Below the pieces are notes generated by a model, which did no database searches, was not told where the DNA came from, and worked only from the letters and a program-made list of their open reading frames with translations. A stretch of 64,000 nucleotides of DNA, from the NCBI RefSeq assembly GCF_039539965.1, contig NZ_BAABED010000001.1:1798001-1862000 (forward strand), read 5' to 3'. Of the stretch, positions 7,673 through 14,372 are shown piece by piece. The translations under genes and the position numbers were made by a program. Numbering within the stretch: position 1 is the first letter of the stretch; every line of letters begins with the position of its first letter. Source of the stretch: Arthrobacter methylotrophus (GTDB lineage Bacteria; Actinomycetota; Actinomycetes; Actinomycetales; Micrococcaceae).

Positions 7673-8404
7673 GTGAAAACTTCCAAGCTGAGCGCAGTCC
7701 CGAACGACGAGTTTCGCTCGATCGTCGAAGCTTCCCATACGATGCGGGATATTCTTCGCGGGTTGGGCTACGGCACCAGCAGCGGCTCAATGGGTCCTTA
7801 CATCCGGGCCCGGGCTGAGAAGGAAGGCATTTCGCTGGGGCACCTCACGGGCCGAAGCGTCGTGAGGGCGTCGTGGTATCAGTACCCTCTCGACGAGATT
7901 TTGGTCGAGAACTCGTCCTATCTGAACCGAAGCCACCTGAAGGTTCGACTGATCAAAGCCGGACTACTTCGGCACGAGTGCTACGAGTGCGGCCTTCCGC
8001 CGGTCTGGAAGGGTAAGCCCCTGACGCTCCAACTGGATCACGTCAATGGCGTCAACAACGACAACCGGATCGGAAACCTTCGGTTCCTGTGCCCAAACTG
8101 TCACAGCCAGACCCCGACGCATTCCGGCCGAAATGCCGTCCATTACGTGGCGGTAGCGCCGCCGAGCCGGAAGCCAAAGGTTGCGAGACTGTGTGAATGC
8201 GGGGCCGAGATCAGCAAAACGGCGGACAGATGCAGGGTGTGCTTCCTGAAGAGCAGGGAGCGTACCGAATGGCCAAGCCACACGGATCTGCTCGAGCTTG
8301 TCGACAGGATGGGCTTCGTGAGGGCCGGCGCAAGTCTTGGAGTTAGCGACAATGCCGTAAGGAACAGGATCAGGACCAACGTCCGGTTGAAGCGGGTCTC
8401 GTAG
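7673..8404 (+). CDS. HNH endonuclease inside tRNA array (243 aa)
   Basis: Contains CYECG...LQLDHVNGVNNDNRIGNLRFLCPNCHSQT, the HNH nuclease fold with zinc-binding CxxC pairs, followed by a second CxCG...CRVC pair and a C-terminal helix-turn-helix-like region (ASLGVSDNAVRNRI). This layout resembles free-standing phage homing endonucleases. Start GTG at 7673 is set by P1 spacing; ATG at 7664 lies within the promoter. It sits between tRNA-Tyr and a truncated tRNA, which suggests it moved into the array. Target unknown. Confidence 0.88.
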   Translation: MKTSKLSAVPNDEFRSIVEASHTMRDILRGLGYGTSSGSMGPYIRARAEKEGISLGHLTGRSVVRASWYQYPLDEILVENSSYLNRSHLKVRLIKAGLLRHECYECGLPPVWKGKPLTLQLDHVNGVNNDNRIGNLRFLCPNCHSQTPTHSGRNAVHYVAVAPPSRKPKVARLCECGAEISKTADRCRVCFLKSRERTEWPSHTDLLELVDRMGFVRAGASLGVSDNAVRNRIRTNVRLKRVS

Positions 8405-8410
8405 ACCCGA

Positions 8411-8462
8411 GGCGGAAAGGGAAGGCTCAATGCTTTCACTGGTTCGAATCCAGTATCCGCCA
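8411..8462 (+). pseudogene. Truncated tRNA remnant
   Basis: A good T arm (ACTGG-TTCGAAT-CCAGT) and ATCCGCC acceptor half pair with GGCGGA only 30 nt upstream; D and anticodon arms are missing. Directly follows the HNH gene. Confidence 0.6.
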
Positions 8463-8465
8463 CGC

Positions 8466-8539
8466 GCAGAGTAGGGGAGCTCGGCCGTCCCCGCCAGGTT
8501 CATTCCCTGGAGATCGCCGGTTCAAATCCAGCCTCTGCA
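8466..8539 (+). tRNA. tRNA with CAT anticodon (Met-type), somewhat degenerate
   Basis: GCAGAG / CTCTGC acceptor, CCAGG-TTCATTC-CCTGG anticodon arm, T loop TTCAAAT. Odd points: T at position 37, a C:A mismatch in the T stem and a mismatch at acceptor pair 7. G1:C72 argues against an initiator tRNA. Could be Met, or Ile if C34 is modified. Confidence 0.65.
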
Positions 8540-8541
8540 AC

Positions 8542-8625
8542 GCCCGTCTGGCGAAATTGGCAGACGCGCCAGCCTCAGGTGCTGGTATCCGAAAGGGTGT
8601 CCCGGTTCGAGTCCGGGGATGGGCA
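8542..8625 (+). tRNA. tRNA-Leu (anticodon CAG)
   Basis: GCCCGTC / GATGGGC acceptor, CCAGC-CTCAGGT-GCTGG, long variable arm, T loop TTCGAGT. Confidence 0.93.
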
Positions 8626-8800
8626 CGGTGGCCATGAGCAGGGTGGCCCAAGTCCTGGCATTGCTGCAACGCCCTTGACCGGCGTGCATGCCGGGGCGAT
8701 GTAAAAACAAATACCCGCCGCCGGGTGGTTTCGACCAGAAGACCGGGACAGTGGACTGCAGCGATCGTTGCCCACCCCACCGTCCGGCACCCGGTGTCTC

Positions 8801-8884
8801 GCCCGTCTGGCGAAATTGGCAGACGCGCCAGCTTGAGGGGCTGGTGTCCGAAAGGACGTCCCGGTTCAAGTCCGGGGATGGGCA
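8801..8884 (+). tRNA. tRNA-Leu (anticodon GAG)
   Basis: Nearly the same sequence as tRNA-Leu(CAG) at 8542, with anticodon arm CCAGC-TTGAGGG-GCTGG; probably arisen by local duplication. The 175-nt spacer before it shows no gene. Confidence 0.93.
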
Positions 8885-8924
8885 CGGCTCCCGCAGGGAG
8901 TGCATGGAAAACGCAGTACATATT

Positions 8925-9014
8925 GGAGGGGCCAGCCGACGGCCGGCGCCGGTCACTGCCTGGAACGCAGTTGGCGGACTTGTCCGCGTACGGGTTCGAT
9001 CCCCGTCCTCTCCG
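8925..9014 (+). tRNA. tRNA-Ser (anticodon GGA)
   Basis: GGAGGGG / CCTCTCC acceptor, ACTGC-CTGGAAC-GCAGT, long variable arm GCGGAC-TTG-TCCGC, T loop TTCGATC. Positions 8-9 are CC rather than the usual T-purine. Confidence 0.88.
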
Positions 9015-9029
9015 CGCAGCAGTACATAG

Positions 9030-9117
9030 GGAGAGCAGGCGAGCGGGTTTCGCAGAACGATTGCTAATCGTTTATGACTGGTCAACGGTCTGCCGGGTTC
9101 GAGACCCGGGCTCTCCG
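9030..9117 (+). tRNA. tRNA-Ser (anticodon GCT)
   Basis: GGAGAGC / GCTCTCC, AACGA-TTGCTAA-TCGTT, long variable arm, T loop TTCGAGA. Confidence 0.93.
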
Positions 9118-9123
9118 CTCAGC

Positions 9124-9160
9124 GGTGAGAGAGTTTCCGGACGCCGTACACATTGGGTCC
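9124..9160 (+). promoter_or_regulatory. P1 promoter inside tRNA array
   Basis: GGTGAG at 9124-9129, 17-bp spacer, TACACAT at 9147-9153, about 40 nt before tRNA-Ala(GGC); shows that P1 also transcribes structural RNAs. Confidence 0.7.
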
Positions 9161-9199
9161 AGAAGATAACCGACACCGGCGGTGGGAGCCGCCGGAATT

Positions 9200-9272
9200 G
9201 GGGATATGGCGCAGCTGGTAGCGCACCTGCATGGCATGCAGGGGGTCAGGGGTTCGAGTCCCCTTATCTCCA
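9200..9272 (+). tRNA. tRNA-Ala (anticodon GGC)
   Basis: GGGGATA / TATCTCC with the G3:U70 alanine identity pair, loop ATGGCAT, T loop TTCGAGT. Confidence 0.93.
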
Positions 9273-9321
9273 CTGGGTCCGAAAGGGTCCTCGGAGCCTG
9301 CTTTGCGGCAGACTCCCAAAT

Positions 9322-9394
9322 GGGGCCATGGCGCAATTGGTAGCGCACCTGCTTTGCAAGCAGGGGGTTCAGGGTTCGAGACCCTGTGGCTCCA
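9322..9394 (+). tRNA. tRNA-Ala (anticodon TGC)
   Basis: GGGGCCA / TGGCTCC with G3:U70, CCTGC-TTTGCAA-GCAGG, T loop TTCGAGA. Confidence 0.94.
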
Positions 9395-9498
9395 CGGCTG
9401 GGAAGGGCAGCGCCCGGTCCCCAGGATGATCCCTCAGAAGGACACTGGCAACTGGGCGCCAGCCTCCCGGCATTGGTTACCAAACGAAGGAGAACGCA

Positions 9499-10026
9499 GT
9501 GAAAACCACCGTGTACTCCGACGCGGATGGCATCTGGGTTGCCTGGACCGATCACCGCTTCACTGCGGCGCCAGCCGATCAGACAGGCTGGCACGGCAAC
9601 TGGCACCCAGTCACGATCCCCGCATCGTTCCCCGGGTACTGGGCCGAAGAGTCCGTCGAAGCGATGAACCGGATCGCAGCCCACCCTGACGTCACCGTCA
9701 AATGGCTGACGGCCTGGGAGGAAGGCGCACCGGAACAGCTGGCACCAACGATCGGCCTTCACGGCGCCGACTGGGAAATGATCCCCGGCGTTGAAGAGGA
9801 CGACCTGGCCAATTGGAACTGGTGGAAGCTGGCGAAAATCCGTGAGGACGTTGCCCGCACCCGGCCTGACCGGATCGTCTGGATGGACGATGACATCAAC
9901 TTCGATGCCAAGGCCCTGGCCTGGCTGGAGATGCTGGACGTACCGGTGCTGGTGATATGCCCGAGGACCGAACACGGCCTCACCAGGGACCACCTGGCCG
10001 AGATCGAAGCGTTCATCGGGACGTAG
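9499..10026 (+). CDS. HAD-like domain protein (175 aa)
   Basis: N-terminal MKTTVYSDADGIWVAW places an Asp pair like a degenerate HAD motif I; VTVKWLTAWEEGAPEQL and DRIVWMDDDI correspond to motifs II and IV of the small HAD-like proteins common in actinobacteria and their phages. Catalytic activity is uncertain because the first Asp context is not the classic DxDxT. GTG start preceded by GAAGGAG. Lies between tRNA-Ala and tRNA-Lys. Confidence 0.75.
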   Translation: MKTTVYSDADGIWVAWTDHRFTAAPADQTGWHGNWHPVTIPASFPGYWAEESVEAMNRIAAHPDVTVKWLTAWEEGAPEQLAPTIGLHGADWEMIPGVEEDDLANWNWWKLAKIREDVARTRPDRIVWMDDDINFDAKALAWLEMLDVPVLVICPRTEHGLTRDHLAEIEAFIGT

Positions 10027-10030
10027 GAAT

Positions 10031-10103
10031 GGGCCTGTAGCTGAGTCGGCCTTAGCACCGGACTTTTAATCCGGGGACGTGGGTTCGAGCCCCACCGGGC
10101 TCA
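10031..10103 (+). tRNA. tRNA-Lys (anticodon TTT)
   Basis: GGGCCTG / CGGGCTC acceptor (two wobble pairs), CCGGA-CTTTTAA-TCCGG, T loop TTCGAGC. Confidence 0.92.
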
Positions 10104-10133
10104 CGCAGAATGACAGCCGGAAAGACGGCGCAT

Positions 10134-10207
10134 GCTTCTCTAGCTCAATTGGTCAGAGCACTCGACTCTTAATCGAGGGGTTCAGGGTTCAAGTCCCTGG
10201 GGAAGCA
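10134..10207 (+). tRNA. tRNA-Lys (anticodon CTT)
   Basis: GCTTCTC / GGGAAGC acceptor, CTCGA-CTCTTAA-TCGAG, T loop TTCAAGT. Confidence 0.93.
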
Positions 10208-10299
10208 CGAAGTGCAGCACGACTTGCCAGGCGGGATGAACCTCGAGGATCGCCGGCGGGGCGTACTGCACGTCAGATGTGGGACTACATCCCCGCCCT

Positions 10300-10408
10300 G
10301 GTGCATGGGGCAGAACTGGAAAGATGTCCGGCTGGCGCCGAGTAGCCAGGTTCATAGCCTGGTGAGGGCGGGCCAGCAATGGTGCCGATGGAGGATGCAC
10401 CGCCGGCC
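10300..10408 (+). other. tRNA-like hairpin set with CAT loop, no T loop
   Basis: CCAGG-TTCATAG-CCTGG looks like a Met anticodon arm. It is enclosed by GCTGG / CCAGC and, further out, by a 7-bp GGTGCAT / ATGCACC stem, but no T arm is visible and the total length is too great. Probably a decayed tRNA or unrelated hairpins. Confidence 0.3.
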
Positions 10409-10417
10409 GGACAGCGA

Positions 10418-10491
10418 GGTCTTGTGGCGCAGATGGTTAGCGCACTTCGCTGATAACGAAGGGGTCGCTGGTTCAAGTCCAGCCAAGGCCA
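10418..10491 (+). tRNA. tRNA-Ile (anticodon GAT)
   Basis: GGTCTTG / CAAGGCC, CTTCG-CTGATAA-CGAAG, T loop TTCAAGT. Confidence 0.93.
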
Positions 10492-10511
10492 CTGCGGGTT
10501 CGTCCCGCTAA

Positions 10512-10584
10512 TCCCGTCTAGCTCAATTGGCAGAGCAGCCGACTGTTAATCGGCAGGTTATTGGTTCGAGTCCAATGACGGGAG
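10512..10584 (+). tRNA. tRNA-Asn (anticodon GTT)
   Basis: TCCCGTC / GACGGGA, GCCGA-CTGTTAA-TCGGC, T loop TTCGAGT. Confidence 0.94.
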
Positions 10585-10632
10585 CGAAAGCAAGCTCGTC
10601 CCTCGCGGGGTGGACGGTAAGAGCCCGGATGA

Positions 10633-10707
10633 TCCTTCGTGGGGGAATTGGCAAACCCGCCCGGTTCTGGCCCGGGAGTTCTCCTGGTTCAAGTCCAGGC
10701 GAAGGAG
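10633..10707 (+). tRNA. tRNA-Gln (anticodon CTG)
   Basis: TCCTTCG / CGAAGGA, CCCGG-TTCTGGC-CCGGG, T loop TTCAAGT. Confidence 0.92.
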
Positions 10708-10753
10708 CGAAGCAAGCAGGGCCCTTGGCGGTCCTCCGGTAAGAGCCCGGAAT

Positions 10754-10828
10754 GGAGTAGTGGCTCAGATGGCCTAGAGCACCCGCCTGTCACGCGGGAG
10801 ACCGCGGGTTCGAATCCCGTCTATTCCG
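10754..10828 (+). tRNA. tRNA-Asp (anticodon GTC)
   Basis: GGAGTAG / CTATTCC, CCCGC-CTGTCAC-GCGGG, T loop TTCGAAT. Confidence 0.94.
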
Positions 10829-10852
10829 CGAGGGGTTTTCCCTTCACCACCT

Positions 10853-10925
10853 GCCCGGTTAGCTCAGACGGTAGAGCGCGTTCTTGGTAAGAACGAGGTC
10901 ACGAGTTCAAGTCTCGTACCAGGCT
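10853..10925 (+). tRNA. tRNA-Thr (anticodon GGT)
   Basis: GCCCGGT / ACCAGGC with one C:A mismatch at pair 4, CGTTC-TTGGTAA-GAACG, T loop TTCAAGT. Confidence 0.91.
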
Positions 10926-10949
10926 CGGGCGCGGAAGCGCGCCGCAGTT

Positions 10950-11022
10950 GTGGCTGTAGCTCAGTTGGTAGAGCGCCTGGTTGTGGCCCAGGAGGTCGCC
11001 GGATCGAGGCCGGTCAGCCACC
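10950..11022 (+). tRNA. tRNA-His (anticodon GTG), no encoded G-1
   Basis: GTGGCTG / CAGCCAC perfect acceptor, CCTGG-TTGTGGC-CCAGG, discriminator C73. The base before G1 is T (10949), not the G-1 that bacterial tRNA-His genes normally encode opposite C73. A Thg1-type enzyme encoded at 50191 could add it after transcription. Confidence 0.92.
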
Positions 11023-11032
11023 CCACGTATTC

Positions 11033-11105
11033 GCCCTCGTAGCTCAGGGGATAGAGCGCCTGCCTCCGGAGCAGGAGGTCGAAGGTTCGAATCCTTTCGA
11101 GGGCA
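11033..11105 (+). tRNA. tRNA-Arg (anticodon CCG)
   Basis: GCCCTCG / CGAGGGC, CCTGC-CTCCGGA-GCAGG, T loop TTCGAAT. Confidence 0.94.
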
Positions 11106-11119
11106 CGCAACACTACCTG

Positions 11120-11192
11120 GCCCCCATCGTCTAGCGGCCCAGGACACCGGCCTTTCACGTCGGCAGCACGGGTTCGAATCCCGTTGGGGGTA
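11120..11192 (+). tRNA. tRNA-Glu (anticodon TTC)
   Basis: GCCCCCA / TGGGGGT, CCGGC-CTTTCAC-GTCGG, T loop TTCGAAT. Confidence 0.93.
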
Positions 11193-11222
11193 CTAGCCGC
11201 GATCAGCGGAAAGCAACTACTT

Positions 11223-11293
11223 GGCTCCATCGTCTAATGGCAGGACGCCGGCTTCTCAAGTCGGTGACGGGGGATCGATACCCCCTGGAGCTA
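11223..11293 (+). tRNA. tRNA-Glu (anticodon CTC)
   Basis: GGCTCCA / TGGAGCT, CCGGC-TTCTCAA-GTCGG, T loop ATCGATA (first base A instead of T). Confidence 0.9.
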
Positions 11294-11297
11294 CCAC

Positions 11298-11371
11298 GCG
11301 CCCATAGCTCAGTTGGATAGAGCGCCGGTCTACGGAACCGGAGGCCGGGAGTTCGAGTCTCTCTGGGCGCA
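11298..11371 (+). tRNA. tRNA-Arg (anticodon ACG)
   Basis: GCGCCCA / TGGGCGC, CCGGT-CTACGGA-ACCGG, T loop TTCGAGT. A34 would need deamination to inosine by the host TadA. Only 4 nt from the previous tRNA. Confidence 0.94.
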
Positions 11372-11388
11372 CGCAAGACGAAACACCG

Positions 11389-11460
11389 GCCGGTGTAGCT
11401 CAGTTGGCAGAGCGGGCCCCTCATAAGGGCTGTGCGCTGGATCGAGACCAGCCATCGGTA
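11389..11460 (+). tRNA. tRNA-Met (anticodon CAT)
   Basis: GCCGGTG / CATCGGT, GGCCC-CTCATAA-GGGCT, T loop ATCGAGA. The anticodon stem lacks the three G:C pairs of initiator tRNA, so elongator Met or Ile2 type. Confidence 0.88.
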
Positions 11461-11470
11461 CGTATGTCCG

Positions 11471-11544
11471 GCCCGCCTGGCCCAATTGGCAGAGGTGCCG
11501 CACTCAACATGCGGAAGTTCCCGGTTCGAGTCCGGGGGCGGGCA
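11471..11544 (+). tRNA. tRNA with CAA anticodon (Leu), short variable region
   Basis: GCCCGCC / GGCGGGC, CCGCA-CTCAACA-TGCGG, T loop TTCGAGT. The variable region is only 5 nt (AAGTT) instead of the long arm that LeuRS expects, so amino-acid identity is uncertain. Confidence 0.85.
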
Positions 11545-11546
11545 CC

Positions 11547-11583
11547 GTGGAGACTTTCTGGAGTCTCCTTACACATGAGTCGT
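11547..11583 (+). promoter_or_regulatory. P1 promoter inside tRNA array
   Basis: GTGGAG at 11547-11552, 17-bp spacer, TACACAT at 11570-11576. Seven nt later stands ATT, which opens a frame of 35 codons ending at 11691; the transcript probably serves tRNA-Val(CAC). Confidence 0.55.
11549..11568 (+). terminator. Short hairpin after tRNA(CAA)
   Basis: GGAGACT-TTCTGG-AGTCTCC, 7-bp stem between two tRNA units; followed by TT only. Confidence 0.4.
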
Positions 11584-11696
11584 ATTGGATGCCGCTGCGT
11601 AGGCCTATGCGCAGCCGGAGAGCCCCAAGGGGCCGGCGATCCAAGTCCCGCCAACGGGCCGGCCGATCAACGGTGGCGGGATGAAACATAGGTCAG

Positions 11697-11769
11697 GCTT
11701 GTATAGCTCAGTTGGTAGAGCACCTGTTTCACACGCAGGTTGTCCGGGGCTCAAATCCCTGTGCAGGCA
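11697..11769 (+). tRNA. tRNA-Val (anticodon CAC)
   Basis: GCTTGTA / TGCAGGC, CCTGT-TTCACAC-GCAGG, T loop CTCAAAT. Confidence 0.9.
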
Positions 11770-11878
11770 CGGAATCCGTAAACCGAGGCCCCAGAGATGG
11801 GCAGTGCCTGAAATCGCGGACGGGGTAACGCCACGACACGGCGGGAGGCACGACGGTCTGGCCGGAATGCCTCCACTT

Positions 11879-11951
11879 GCTTGTATAGCTCAGTTGGCAG
11901 AGCGCCCGCTCGACATGCGGGTTGTCCGGGGTTCGAGTCCCTGTGCAAGCA
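11879..11951 (+). tRNA. tRNA-Val (anticodon GAC)
   Basis: GCTTGTA / TGCAAGC, CCCGC-TCGACAT-GCGGG, T loop TTCGAGT. C at position 33 replaces the near-universal U33. Otherwise a close copy of tRNA-Val(CAC). Confidence 0.9.
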
Positions 11952-12031
11952 CTCCAGGCTGAGACACTGCAGCCGTTCGAAGTGCTGTGACCAGTTTGCG
12001 GTCGGCCCAAGGGACACCATTCAGTGTTACT

Positions 12032-12104
12032 GCTTCCCTAGCTCATCAGGTAGAGCACCGTGCTTGTAACACGGGGGTGGCCGGTTCGAGTCCGGCGGGA
12101 AGCT
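12032..12104 (+). tRNA. tRNA-Thr (anticodon TGT)
   Basis: GCTTCCC / GGGAAGC, CCGTG-CTTGTAA-CACGG, T loop TTCGAGT. Confidence 0.94.
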
Positions 12105-12148
12105 CGAGGGGCGGCACGTCCCGACAGACAAGGACCGTCAGTGCGCAA

Positions 12149-12223
12149 CGGGGTGTAGCTCAGCTTGGCTAGAGCGCCTGGTTTGGGACCAGGAGGCCGC
12201 AGGTTCAAATCCTGTTACCCCGA
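12149..12223 (+). tRNA. tRNA-Pro (anticodon TGG)
   Basis: CGGGGTG / TACCCCG, CCTGG-TTTGGGA-CCAGG, T loop TTCAAAT. Confidence 0.93.
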
Positions 12224-12233
12224 CGATCCACCC

Positions 12234-12306
12234 GCCCTTTTAGCTCAGTCGGTAGAGCATCTGTTTCGTAATCAGAAGGTCGCCAGTTCGATTCTGGCAA
12301 AGGGCT
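12234..12306 (+). tRNA. tRNA-Thr (anticodon CGT)
   Basis: GCCCTTT / AAAGGGC, TCTGT-TTCGTAA-TCAGA, T loop TTCGATT. Confidence 0.93.
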
Positions 12307-12382
12307 CGAACCTGTCAGTGGGAGTAGTTACCCCGCCCGGAATACCCGTCAAACTAACGGGCCGGAGTCGGACAGGATTCAC

Positions 12383-12487
12383 GCTGGTTGGCGAAATTGG
12401 CATCGCGCCTGCCGTAGGAGGCAGGAGTTCACCCCGGATGAGAGTCCGGGCAGGAGCGTGCTCCTGGGTTCGACACCGTGGCCGGTG
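12383..12487 (+). pseudogene. Degenerate tRNA-Leu-like sequence with TAG in anticodon position
   Basis: A Leu-type D arm (GGCGAAATTGGCATCGC) and a CCTGC..GCAGG arm holding GTAG are clear, but the loop is 8 nt, two extra hairpins (CCCGGA..TCCGGG and CAGGAGC..GCTCCTG) fill the variable region, and the T arm and acceptor pair poorly. Probably an insertion-damaged tRNA-Leu(TAG). Confidence 0.45.
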
Positions 12488-12502
12488 GCGCAGAAAGAAA
12501 AT

Positions 12503-12576
12503 CGGGGTATGGCGCAGTTTGGTAGCGCGCGTCGTTCGGGACGACGAGGTCGCAGGTTCAAATCCTGTTACCCCGA
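12503..12576 (+). tRNA. tRNA-Pro (anticodon CGG)
   Basis: CGGGGTA / TACCCCG, CGTCG-TTCGGGA-CGACG, T loop TTCAAAT. Confidence 0.94.
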
Positions 12577-12597
12577 CTCTGCAGTGATGCAGATAAT

Positions 12598-12684
12598 GGC
12601 GGGATGGCAGAGCGGCCGAATGCAACTGCCTCGAAAACAGTCGCCCGGGCAACCGGGCCGGGGGTTCAAATCCCTCTCCCGCCG
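12598..12684 (+). tRNA. tRNA-Ser (anticodon CGA), 3' end rebuilt by IS target duplication
   Basis: GGCGGGA / TCCCGCC, ACTGC-CTCGAAA-ACAGT (one C:A mismatch), long variable arm, T loop TTCAAAT. Its last 12 nt lie inside the left copy of the 16-bp IS target duplication, so the gene stayed intact after insertion. Confidence 0.92.
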
Positions 12685-12688
12685 CACA
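12673..12688 (+). repeat. Left copy of 16-bp IS target-site duplication
   Basis: CCTCTCCCGCCGCACA, identical to 14028-14043 on the other side of the IS. Confidence 0.85.
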
Positions 12689-14027
12689 TGTGATGAGTCG
12701 AGACATCCTTCACGGATGAGTCGGGTCATCGGTTACACCCCGGTCTTCGGACCGGGGTGTTTTTCTTTGTCTGGCCTGGTAGTCGCGGGTGGGGTCGATG
12801 GTGAGTTCGTGGATGATCTCTCCGGTGGTTGTGTCGCTGATGGTGACGTCGGTGTCGTGTATGAGCATCAGGACGTGCTTGCCGGCATAGGCGCGGCCGA
12901 TGCCGATGTGGCGGAGCCGGCCCGCATGGCGGAGGGTGAGTTTCCCGTACTGGTCCACGCGGTCTACGCGTCGGCGCCAGTGGTCTCCCTGTTTGGCTCC
13001 GGCCGGTGCTGCTTTAGGCGTTGCGGTGTAGGCAGTGGCCGGTGTTCGCCGGTCCAGGGCCCGGTGCGGGCGTTCGTGGTTGTAGATGTGCCGGAACTTT
13101 CCCAGCTGCTCGTTGAGGTCATTCAGCATGTGGGCCCGCGGCTGTCCGGTCAGCCATTTCTTCAGGGTCTGGTGGAAGCGTTCGATTTTGCCCTGGGTCT
13201 GCGGGTGGCTCGGGGAGCCGTTCTTCTGCGTGATGCCCAGGGCATGGAGCTGGTGTTCGAAGGCGTTCCGCCCGCCCCGGCCGCCGGCGAGGCGGGTCGT
13301 GTAGACCATGCCGTTGTCAGTCAGGGTCGAGGCCGGCACCCCGTATTCGGCGGCGGCGGTGAGGAATGTGGCCACCACGGCAGTGACTGTGACGGGTGTG
13401 AACGCGGTGCAGGCGAGCAGGTAGCGGGAGTGGTCATCGAGGAAGTTCAGGATCTCTGTATCGGTCCCGTCGGCCAGTGCCCAGTGGGTGAAGTCGGACT
13501 GCCAGGTCTCGTTGGGCTGGTGCGCTTCGAAACGGTGCAGGGAGGCCCTCGGCCGCTTCTTCGGTTCGGGACGGATAAGGCCTGCGGTATGCAGGATCCG
13601 GCGGATCGTGGAGGTCGAGGGCGTGGGCAGGCCTTCACGGTTCAGGTGCCAGGCAATCGTGACAGGGCCCGCGTCCAGCCCGGCGGCGTCCAGTTCCCGG
13701 CGCAGGGCCAGGATACGTGCTGTGACTGCGTCGTCAGTGCAGCGGGGATTGCTGAGCGGCCGTTTCGATCGCGGTTCGACGGCGGCGATACCTCCTTCGG
13801 CTTCGCGCCGGAGGAGCTCGTGCACCCAGCGGCGGCTGACACCGTAGCGGCGGGCCGCGGCAGCGACGGTCAGGCCTTGGTCACGGACTGCGAGGACGAT
13901 AACTTTCTGCTTCGACATGAATCATGCTCAACCATCCCCGGTGTGAACCATGTCCCGACTCACCGGTGAAGTGTCAGCTGTGAACCATGTCCCGACTCAT
14001 ATGTGAACTATGTCGTGAAACTACACA
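12689..14027 (-). mobile_element. IS481-family insertion sequence (1339 bp)
   Basis: One transposase gene on the minus strand, flanked by 16-bp direct repeats. Each end starts TGTG and carries two tandem imperfect copies of a GAGTCGGGACATGGTTCAC-like repeat, as in IS481 ends. Inserted between tRNA-Ser(CGA) and the DUF4236 gene. Confidence 0.88.
12710..13918 (-). CDS. IS481-family transposase (402 aa)
   Basis: N-terminal helix-turn-helix (residues 8-45, AAAARRYGVSRRWVHELL), then an integrase core with the DDE triad: WQSDFTHW (about residue 140), LTDNGMVY (about 200) and the Glu in QGKIERFHQTLKKW (about 247). Full length for the family, no frameshift, so probably active or recently active. The C-terminal part is a Mu-transposase-like beta domain. 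Confidence 0.95.
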   Translation of the reverse strand: MSKQKVIVLAVRDQGLTVAAAARRYGVSRRWVHELLRREAEGGIAAVEPRSKRPLSNPRCTDDAVTARILALRRELDAAGLDAGPVTIAWHLNREGLPTPSTSTIRRILHTAGLIRPEPKKRPRASLHRFEAHQPNETWQSDFTHWALADGTDTEILNFLDDHSRYLLACTAFTPVTVTAVVATFLTAAAEYGVPASTLTDNGMVYTTRLAGGRGGRNAFEHQLHALGITQKNGSPSHPQTQGKIERFHQTLKKWLTGQPRAHMLNDLNEQLGKFRHIYNHERPHRALDRRTPATAYTATPKAAPAGAKQGDHWRRRVDRVDQYGKLTLRHAGRLRHIGIGRAYAGKHVLMLIHDTDVTISDTTTGEIIHELTIDPTRDYQARQRKTPRSEDRGVTDDPTHP

Positions 14028-14043
14028 CCTCTCCCGCCGCACA
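14028..14043 (+). repeat. Right copy of 16-bp IS target-site duplication
   Basis: CCTCTCCCGCCGCACA; its last bases form part of the CACACAT element of the downstream P1 promoter. Confidence 0.85.
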
Positions 14044-14046
14044 CAT
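14040..14046 (+). promoter_or_regulatory. P1 -10 element, -35 displaced by IS
   Basis: CACACAT at 14040-14046 with no GGTGA-like hexamer 17 bp upstream because the IS end is there. Promoter of the gene at 14083 is probably altered by the insertion. Confidence 0.5.
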
Positions 14047-14082
14047 GGTCACCGTCAGAAGTCCACCACTGAAAGGGACCCC

Positions 14083-14244
14083 ATGGGCCTCAGCTTCCGC
14101 AAAACCATCAACCTCGGCAAGAAGACCCGACTGAATGTCTCCAAGTCAGGCGTCTCGGCGTCGCGCAAGATCGGGCCGGTCACAGTCAATAGCCGGGGAC
14201 GGATCACGATCCGCTTGGGCAAAGGTCTTTCCTGGCGTCAGTAG
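14083..14244 (+). CDS. DUF4236 domain protein (53 aa)
   Basis: GLSFRKTINLGKKTRLNVSK followed by SGVSAS and a Gly-rich RITIRLGKGLSWR match the short beta-rich DUF4236 domain, of unknown function, frequent in actinobacteria and their mobile elements. GAAAGGGA ribosome binding site before ATG. Immediately downstream of the IS. Confidence 0.82.
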   Translation: MGLSFRKTINLGKKTRLNVSKSGVSASRKIGPVTVNSRGRITIRLGKGLSWRQ

Positions 14245-14278
14245 CATTACCCGGCACGGATTGATCCATGCCGGCCAA

Positions 14279-14352
14279 CGGGATGTGGCGCAGCTTGGTA
14301 GCGCACCTGGCTGGGGGCCAGGGGGCCGCAGGTTCAAATCCTGTCTTCCCGA
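14279..14352 (+). tRNA. tRNA-Pro (anticodon GGG)
   Basis: CGGGATG / CTTCCCG (one T:T mismatch), CCTGG-CTGGGGG-CCAGG, T loop TTCAAAT. All three Pro anticodons TGG, CGG and GGG are present in the array. Confidence 0.91.
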
Positions 14353-14372
14353 CGCGAGTGGCTATGGGGCAG

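Noticed and set aside
7551..8462. HNH gene lying in an intron of a split tRNA
   Set aside because: tRNA-Tyr upstream is complete and the downstream remnant has its own pairing 5' acceptor strand, so the two are not halves of one tRNA.
12458..13969. 503-codon plus-strand reading frame
   Set aside because: It is the antisense shadow of the IS481 transposase, extended through tRNA-Pro and tRNA-Ser; the minus strand has all transposase motifs.
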